Source: Arcobacter sp. CECT 8983
GTDB lineage: Bacteria > Campylobacterota > Campylobacteria > Campylobacterales > Arcobacteraceae
Length of the DNA: 64,000 nt
Direction of reading: 5' to 3'
Assembly: GCF_004118855.1 (NCBI RefSeq)
Contig: NZ_PDKF01000004.1
Coordinates: 221,911-285,910 of the forward strand
Part shown: positions 58,492-64,000 of the stretch, piece after piece
How the letters are laid out: each line of letters opens with the position of its first letter
Numbering within the stretch: position 1 is the stretch's first letter
The notes under the pieces: generated by a model
Database searches by the model: none
The model's input: only the letters and a program-made list of their open reading frames with translations
Told to the model about the DNA's origin: nothing
Translations under genes and position numbers: made by a program

Positions 58492-60714
58492 ATGTCTTTA
58501 TCAAAACAGTTGTATTTAATTATAATATTTATATTTTTTATAATATTTACAGGTAACTTTATTATTAGTGTTAAAAATACAAAAGAGTACCTAGAACTTG
58601 AATCCCAAACAAAAGCGCAAGATACTGCTACTTCTTTAGGAATGAGTTTAAGACCTTTAATTAAAGATAAGAATGATCCTGAAATAGAAACAATAATTAA
58701 AGCTATTTCAAATAGAGGTTTTTATAAAGAGATTAGGTTAGAAGATAGTGATTTTGTAATTACAGATGAAAGACTATTAAACGCAATTAAAAAAGACTAT
58801 CCTAAAAATTGGAAGATAAAAAAAGTATCTGTACTTCCAAGATACGGGAAAATAGAAAAAGTAGAGTTAGATAGTGATATTAATAACAAGTTAATGCGTC
58901 TTGAAAATGAAGATTTAGATTTAGGCTTTGTTGAAGAAACAAGTAAAAATAAGTATAGATTTATTCCTAAAGAAGCCTTTTTAAATGGTGGCAAAATAGA
59001 TTTTAAAATTCAAATTCAACAAAATGCAAAAGTTTTATTCAAAAAAGTTACTTTAGATATTGGCAAAGTTCTTGTAAGAGAAAAAAGAGATGTAAAATTT
59101 GATTATGTTCCTTCTTGGTTTGTAAATATGATTTCTTTTAATTTAGAAGAGAAGTCAAGTGAGATATCTGATGGCTGGAAAAAGTCAGCTATAATTTACG
59201 TAAGTCCTAATCCAGGTGAAGCGTATGCCAAACTTTATGAACAAGCTAAAAGTTCTATTACATATGCTGTTATTGCTTTTTTAATCTCTATGTTGATTTT
59301 ATTCATATTTGTACAGTATCTTTTAAAACCTCTTAAAACAATAGAGTCTTTAGCTAAATCAATTGCAAAAGGTAAATTTGAAACAATAGATAAACTACCT
59401 TGGACAACAGAAATAAAGCATGTATCTATTGCTATGAATGATATGTCTTTAAAAATCAAATCTATAATTAGCAAATTGAATAAAAACCTTGAAACACTTT
59501 CAAAAAAGTTATCAAAAGATGAGTTAACAGGCTTACCTTTAAAAACAACTTTTGAAACAGATATGAAAGAGATGTTTATTCAAAAAAGAGAAGGTTATAT
59601 ATTAAAAGTAAAAATAAACTCTTTAGCTTCTTATGCAAAAACTCATACAAATAGTGAAATCAATAATCTTATTAAGGATTTTGCAAAAACACTAAAAAGT
59701 GTTGAGTCAGTAAGTGATAAATATATTAAATCTACAGCTTATAGATTTTTTGGTTCAGAGTTTATGGTGATTCTTCGAGATTGTAAATATGAAGGTGCTG
59801 TTGAGGTTTGTAAAGTATATAAAGGAAAATTTGAAGTTTTAAAAGAGAAATATGATTTGGAAGAGTTAGCTTATATAGGTGGAACTCCTTTTAATAAATA
59901 TGGGACTACTCCTGAGATGTTAGAAGCAACTTCAGAAGCTTATGAAAAAGCAAAACTTATTGGACCTAATGAGTTCTTTTTAAGGGACAATAGTGATTTA
60001 ACAAGAGATATGAAAGAGTGGAGAAATTTAGTCTTTGATATTGTTGATAATAAAACATTTGATGTTGATTATATAAATGATACTTACTCTTTAAGTGAAG
60101 AAAATAATACTCTTTTAATGCAAGAAGCATTTACAAGTGCAAAAGATAAAGATGGGAAAAATATTCCTATTGGTACTTTTGTTTCTATTGCAGAAAAGTA
60201 TGAAAAAATTGTAGATTTTGATAAAGCAGTAATTCAAAAAGTTATACATTATATCTCTTTAAATAATGTAAAAAATGACATAATGATTAACTTATCTCTT
60301 AAGTCACTTTCAGATAATAACTTCTTATCATGGTTACTTGAACTAATAGAAAAAAACAAAGAAATTTCTTCAAAATTAGTATTTTCTGTAACTGCTTATG
60401 CAGTTGCAAAAGATGTTGAAAATTTCCATAGATTTTGTAAAAAGATTCATGATACAGGTTCTAAGATTATTGTAAAAAGATTTGAAAGTAAATTTATTCC
60501 ACTTGATAACTTAAAAGATTTTAATTTAGACTATATTAGATTAGCAAGAGAATATACAACAAATATTAATTTAGATAGTTCAAAACAAAGCTTTGTTGAA
60601 TCTATTCAAGAGTTAGCAACTTTACTAAATGTAAAAGTATATTGTGAAAATGTTCAAAATGATGAAGATTATAAATGTATTAAAAAATTAAAACTAAATG
60701 GGGCAAGTAGATAG
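58492..60714 (+). CDS. lapD: LapD-like c-di-GMP receptor (degenerate GGDEF-EAL)
   Basis: A 740-residue inner-membrane protein: helix at about 7-27, LapD-type periplasmic domain (about 30-250, with QDTATSLGMSLRPLI and SVLPRYGKIEKV), second helix (about 255-277), HAMP, a GGDEF domain whose signature is reduced to FFGSEFMV and an EAL domain in which the metal-binding DDFG is replaced (KRFE). It should bind but not make or break c-di-GMP, as in LapD, and sequester LapG. The target adhesin and its type I secretion system are not in this window. Confidence 0.9.
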   Translation: MSLSKQLYLIIIFIFFIIFTGNFIISVKNTKEYLELESQTKAQDTATSLGMSLRPLIKDKNDPEIETIIKAISNRGFYKEIRLEDSDFVITDERLLNAIKKDYPKNWKIKKVSVLPRYGKIEKVELDSDINNKLMRLENEDLDLGFVEETSKNKYRFIPKEAFLNGGKIDFKIQIQQNAKVLFKKVTLDIGKVLVREKRDVKFDYVPSWFVNMISFNLEEKSSEISDGWKKSAIIYVSPNPGEAYAKLYEQAKSSITYAVIAFLISMLILFIFVQYLLKPLKTIESLAKSIAKGKFETIDKLPWTTEIKHVSIAMNDMSLKIKSIISKLNKNLETLSKKLSKDELTGLPLKTTFETDMKEMFIQKREGYILKVKINSLASYAKTHTNSEINNLIKDFAKTLKSVESVSDKYIKSTAYRFFGSEFMVILRDCKYEGAVEVCKVYKGKFEVLKEKYDLEELAYIGGTPFNKYGTTPEMLEATSEAYEKAKLIGPNEFFLRDNSDLTRDMKEWRNLVFDIVDNKTFDVDYINDTYSLSEENNTLLMQEAFTSAKDKDGKNIPIGTFVSIAEKYEKIVDFDKAVIQKVIHYISLNNVKNDIMINLSLKSLSDNNFLSWLLELIEKNKEISSKLVFSVTAYAVAKDVENFHRFCKKIHDTGSKIIVKRFESKFIPLDNLKDFNLDYIRLAREYTTNINLDSSKQSFVESIQELATLLNVKVYCENVQNDEDYKCIKKLKLNGASR

Positions 60715-60725
60715 TTTCTACTTGC
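60703..60725. terminator. Hairpin terminator after lapD
   Basis: GCAAGTAGA and TCTACTTGC arms with a 5-base loop, overlapping the lapD stop codon and the 3' flank of the converging small gene; the lapD-strand tail is T-rich. Confidence 0.75.
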
Positions 60726-60730
60726 TTTAA

Positions 60731-61045
60731 TTATGCCATATCACAAGAATTACAAGTGCTGTGATATTGAAGTTCATCAACTGGACATATAACACAAGGA
60801 TCTTGTGACTCTACTTTTTTCTTTGTAGTATGATTTGAGTGTCTTGTAGCCCAATAAGATACATTACATGCTGAATCAATAGCAAGTTTATTTGCAATTG
60901 GTGTAGTTGCATGAATATTTTTTGCTACACATCTTCTTACAGTGATAAAAGCATTGTCTGCAAGAGTATGAAGTGTATTTTCATCAGTGGCTGTTTTTGC
61001 TAATTTTATTAACTCTATTTCATTTAATCCAGTTAAGTTTTTCAT
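60731..61045 (-). CDS. Small HEAT-like repeat protein with Cys-rich tail
   Basis: A 104-residue soluble protein. Residues 1-78 form short helical repeats (LAKTATDENTLHTLADNAFITVRRCVAKN; ANKLAIDSACNVSYWATRH) of the leucine-rich-variant/HEAT type in which each unit reads roughly A-x5-R-x-x-V-A. The C-terminus has Cys residues spaced DPCVICPVDELQYHSTCNSCD, two CxxC pairs that could bind zinc or an Fe-S cluster. Comparable repeats precede cysteine clusters in some electron-transfer-linked proteins. I do not recognise a family. Confidence 0.7.
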   Translation of the reverse strand: MKNLTGLNEIELIKLAKTATDENTLHTLADNAFITVRRCVAKNIHATTPIANKLAIDSACNVSYWATRHSNHTTKKKVESQDPCVICPVDELQYHSTCNSCDMA

Positions 61046-61394
61046 GACTGTTAGTCCCTTTTTTTTATTATAGTATCATTTTTAATTACAATAATAATAT
61101 TATCTATTAATCTATAATTTGTATATATATAAAAAATAATTTATGGAGTCGAAAAAAGTAATATGTTTTGAGATTATGGATTATTTCAATTAAAAAAAAT
61201 AATTTTGTAATATTACTTAAAAAAATTTCTAATGTTACGAATTACTACAAAAATAACTATATAAAAATAAATAATTTATTATTTTATTGTAGTTTTTGTA
61301 ATTTAAAATGGAACAATGTATTAAAAATAGATAGAATATTAATACTGTATTAATAATTGTAAATTATAATACTTTTTTTTAATAAAGGTAATAG
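61046..61394. other. A/T-rich intergenic region ahead of RND transporter
   Basis: 349 bases with extreme A/T content. A -10-like TATAAT is at 61365-61370 and an AAAGG SD at about 61384 serve the RND gene. A 61-codon open frame at 61168-61353 begins with TTG and codes for low-complexity Asn/Lys/Ile sequence, which I do not count as a gene. Nothing else seen. Confidence 0.6.
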
Positions 61395-64000
61395 ATGTTT
61401 GAAAGTTTTTTAAGATTTTTTGTTAACAATGCTAGAATGAATTACACACTATTTGTATTAGTTTTTTTAGTTGGAATTTGGTCTTATAATAATACTGCAA
61501 AAGAGATTTTCCCAAGTTTTGAGCTGGAAATGGTTTCTATACAAGGTTCATATGCTGGTGCTTCTGTTGATATATTAGATAAAATGGCAGTAACAGAGAT
61601 AGAAGATAATTTAAAAAATCTTGATAGCATTGATGTTATGACAACAGTTATTAGTCCTGGAGGCTTTACAATTATTGTTGAGTTAAAAAAAGGCAAAAAC
61701 AAATATAATGAAGCTAACAAGATAAAAGATATTATAACTTTAGTAAAATCTGACTTGCCATCTGATATGGATGAACCTTCAGTTAATGTTTTAGATAGAA
61801 CAAGAACACTTCTAGATATCTCACTTACTTCAAAACAATTAAAACTTGACGAACTTAAGCCCCTTGCTAGTGATTTAAAAAGTGATCTTCTAACAATAAC
61901 AGGAATAAATGATGTAACAATCTATGGTGATTCTGATGAGTATTATGAGGTTTTAATTGATGATAAAAAAGTTGAAGCATTAGGAATAAATAAAAGTGAA
62001 CTATTTAATGCAATCTCTACAATCTCATATATTTTCCCAGTTGGAAAGATAGAAGATAGTAGAAAACACTATTATATTTCAACATATAATGGCGAAAAAA
62101 ATGCTAAAAACTTTGGAAAAACTCTTATTAAAATAGGAAATACAAATCTTTATTTATCAGATGTTGCTACTATCTCTAAAAAGTATGAGGATGCTTCTAC
62201 TTTATACTCTTTCAATGGTAAAAATGCACTATCATTAAAAGTTGAACAAAATGATACGGCAGATGCTCTTAGGTTAACAGAAAATATTAAAGCAATGTTA
62301 CCCACATTAAATGAACAAAACCCCAATGTTGATATTATAATTGCCGATGATAATAGTGAGCGAATCCGAGATAGGCTTAATATTGTAGTATCAAATATTT
62401 TACTTGGAATTATTCTTATTACTATTTTAGTAATGCTTTTAATCAACTTTAGAATGTCATTTATTATTGCAGTTGGTATTCCAACATCTTTTGTAATAGC
62501 AGCTGTTTATATGTATCTTTCAGGTTATACCATAAATATGATTTCTTTAGTTGGGGTTTTAATTGCAATTGGTATTGTAGTTGATGATGCTATTGTTGTA
62601 AGTGAAAATATTCAACAACATATAGAAGAAGGATATTCACCAAAAGAAGCTGCTGTAATGGGTGCAAAAGAGATGGTGAAACCTGTAACTGTTGCATCTA
62701 TTACAACACTGTTTTCTTTTTTACCAATTTTGATGATTAGTGGAACTATGGGTGAAGTTATCAAGCTTATTCCTATTGCTTTATCAGCCTTAGTTGTAGC
62801 TTCTCTTATTGAGTCATTTATTTTTTTACCTATTCATGCAGCTCATATACTAAAAAATGGTTCAAAAGTTACATCATGGGAAAAAGCAAATAATATCTAT
62901 AACTCTATTTTACACTTTTTTATGGATTATAAAAAAAGCTTTTTAACAATATTTGTAATATTAGTTCCTATCCTTACTGTTTTAGCTATCTCTACTTCAA
63001 AGTTTCAAATCTTTCCAAAGTTTGATGCAAGTGATGTGAAGATTACTATAAAAGCAAATGAAAATACAAAATTAGAAGATGCTTTTGCTATTGTTCAAAA
63101 AATAGAAGAGGATTTAATCTCAAAAGACGATGAGCTTTTTATTAGAAGTATAGATTCTGTTGCAGGTTTTAGAAGAGACACAGCTGGAAATACAGAAAGA
63201 TTTCCTTATGTTATGTATATGACTTTAGAACTTCAAAAAAGAAAAGAAGCTAATTTTTTAGATAAGTATGTAACTCCATATTTGAGTTTTTATTATGATG
63301 ATGAAGGGCGAACTAGAACATTAAGCTCAAGGGAAATTGCTAAGAAGTTAAAGAAGCATATAATCGATGCTAAGTATAAAGAAAAATTTAACTTAGAGGA
63401 AATAGCAGTTGCAGAAAGAAAAGTAGGTCCTGTAAAAGCTGATATACAAATAGGGCTTGTATCAAATGATAATCAAAAGATTGTATCTTCAATTGAGAAG
63501 TTAGAAAAAGCACTAAAAGAGTTAAATGGCGTGAAATCTGTAGCAAACTCATTGAAGTTTGGTATTGACGAAATAAAATTAAAAGTAAATAATTATGGTC
63601 AGCAATTAGGACTTGATGAGGCATATATAGGTTCTTATCTTTCAAATATGTATTTACTAAAGAAAAAAGGTGTTACCTTTGATGAGAATACAATGCTTGA
63701 TATAAAAATCCAAAGTGTAAATAAAGATGATTATGAAGTATTTAAAACGACACAAATACCTCTTTCTGATGGAACTTTTGTAGCTTTAAATCAAGTGGCT
63801 GAGTTTAGAGTAATTAAAGGATTTGAGCAACTTATAAAAGATAATGCTTTAAAAAACTTTTATGTTTATGGACAAGTTGATCCTGATATATTAACTGCAG
63901 GTGAGGCAATAGAAAAAATAAAACCAGTCTTAGATGAAATAGAAAAAAGTGGTATTAAACTTGTATTTAAAGGTGAAGAAGAGAAGAAAAAAGATTTAAA
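61395..64000 (+). CDS. RND-family efflux/transport protein, C-terminus beyond window
   Basis: At least 868 residues of a hydrophobe/amphiphile efflux (AcrB/MexB-like) RND permease; frame open to base 64000. An N-terminal helix (YTLFVLVFLVGIWSYN) precedes a large periplasmic region, then helices 2-6 (LLGIILITILVMLLINFRM; GVLIAIGIVVDDAIVVSENIQQHIEEG, carrying the Asp pair needed for proton transfer) and the second periplasmic half. The sequence is closer to the cation/peptide-like or general AcrB branch than to CusA; no substrate can be named. No membrane-fusion protein is upstream, so that component may follow downstream. Confidence 0.9.
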   Translation, partial: MFESFLRFFVNNARMNYTLFVLVFLVGIWSYNNTAKEIFPSFELEMVSIQGSYAGASVDILDKMAVTEIEDNLKNLDSIDVMTTVISPGGFTIIVELKKGKNKYNEANKIKDIITLVKSDLPSDMDEPSVNVLDRTRTLLDISLTSKQLKLDELKPLASDLKSDLLTITGINDVTIYGDSDEYYEVLIDDKKVEALGINKSELFNAISTISYIFPVGKIEDSRKHYYISTYNGEKNAKNFGKTLIKIGNTNLYLSDVATISKKYEDASTLYSFNGKNALSLKVEQNDTADALRLTENIKAMLPTLNEQNPNVDIIIADDNSERIRDRLNIVVSNILLGIILITILVMLLINFRMSFIIAVGIPTSFVIAAVYMYLSGYTINMISLVGVLIAIGIVVDDAIVVSENIQQHIEEGYSPKEAAVMGAKEMVKPVTVASITTLFSFLPILMISGTMGEVIKLIPIALSALVVASLIESFIFLPIHAAHILKNGSKVTSWEKANNIYNSILHFFMDYKKSFLTIFVILVPILTVLAISTSKFQIFPKFDASDVKITIKANENTKLEDAFAIVQKIEEDLISKDDELFIRSIDSVAGFRRDTAGNTERFPYVMYMTLELQKRKEANFLDKYVTPYLSFYYDDEGRTRTLSSREIAKKLKKHIIDAKYKEKFNLEEIAVAERKVGPVKADIQIGLVSNDNQKIVSSIEKLEKALKELNGVKSVANSLKFGIDEIKLKVNNYGQQLGLDEAYIGSYLSNMYLLKKKGVTFDENTMLDIKIQSVNKDDYEVFKTTQIPLSDGTFVALNQVAEFRVIKGFEQLIKDNALKNFYVYGQVDPDILTAGEAIEKIKPVLDEIEKSGIKLVFKGEEEKKKDL

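Noticed and set aside
61168-61353. 61-codon open frame ahead of the RND gene
   Set aside because: TTG start, no SD, low-complexity Asn/Lys/Ile composition expected from A/T-rich noncoding DNA.
1-64000. CRISPR array
   Set aside because: No set of regularly spaced 20-40 base repeats was found; the direct repeats present are two-copy only.

Overview
The window is a low-GC (very A/T-rich) chromosome segment from a campylobacterotal bacterium, most likely an Arcobacter-group organism. The grounds are codon and base composition, the epsilon-type malate:quinone oxidoreductase, gene orders that recur in Campylobacterota (ccoI-ccoS-cytochrome c; lon-bamD-proC followed by a pseudopilin-like gene; rpsB-tsf-ABC ATPase; rdgB next to an MFS transporter) and the many sensory and c-di-GMP proteins. 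No rRNA is present, so the genus is inferred.

Layout. 1-12 kb: carbon-uptake block. Two copies of a DUF485 + ActP acetate/solute symporter pair are flanked by two copies of a DnaQ-type exonuclease + cNMP/CBS/DUF294 protein pair. A third sodium:solute symporter with a DUF4212 partner follows, then a Cache-type histidine kinase and an OmpR-type regulator (11.8-14.0 kb). A tandem hexamer with an 11-bp period, TGCTAY-N5-TGCTAC, lies upstream of all three transporter operons and is a candidate operator for that regulator. 14.1-14.5 kb: four tRNA genes (Lys-Glu-Val-Asp in transcription order) behind a consensus promoter buried in the end of a cinA-type gene. 15-22 kb: mqo, ileS, a 36-residue micro-ORF, an NifU-like gene, a TPR-like gene and murE. 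21.8-36.1 kb: iron-uptake region with two TonB-dependent receptors, a PepSY membrane protein, a DUF3649-like protein, an AraC regulator, a two-component system and three 7-1-7 Fur-like boxes. A MoxR-DUF58-DUF4381-VWA operon lies inside this block and runs into the AraC gene.

36.3-44.7 kb is mostly core: rpsB (with a structured leader), tsf, a LolD-like ATPase, an acidic unknown protein, gmk, a REC-GGDEF-EAL protein and the copper P-ATPase/CcoS pair for cbb3 oxidase assembly. 44.7-49.4 kb: a small cytochrome c, a zinc-ribbon ORF without a normal start codon, and a NACHT NTPase with C-terminal pentapeptide repeats, followed by a rhomboid protease. 49.4-64 kb: lon, bamD, proC, three pseudopilin-like genes, a Na+/H+ antiporter family protein, rdgB, an MFS transporter, a LapG/LapD pair, a small Cys-rich protein and a partial RND transporter.

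The most unusual item is the NACHT gene. It occupies a 2.8-kb segment placed exactly between two perfect 55-bp direct repeats (45446-45500 and 48303-48357), and each repeat is the 3' end of the rhomboid gene. The rhomboid reading frame stays intact, the old terminator-like hairpin lies beyond the NACHT gene, and the NACHT stop codon sits on the repeat boundary. No integrase or transposase is visible. This looks like a single-gene candidate defence cassette inserted at a protein-gene 3' end.
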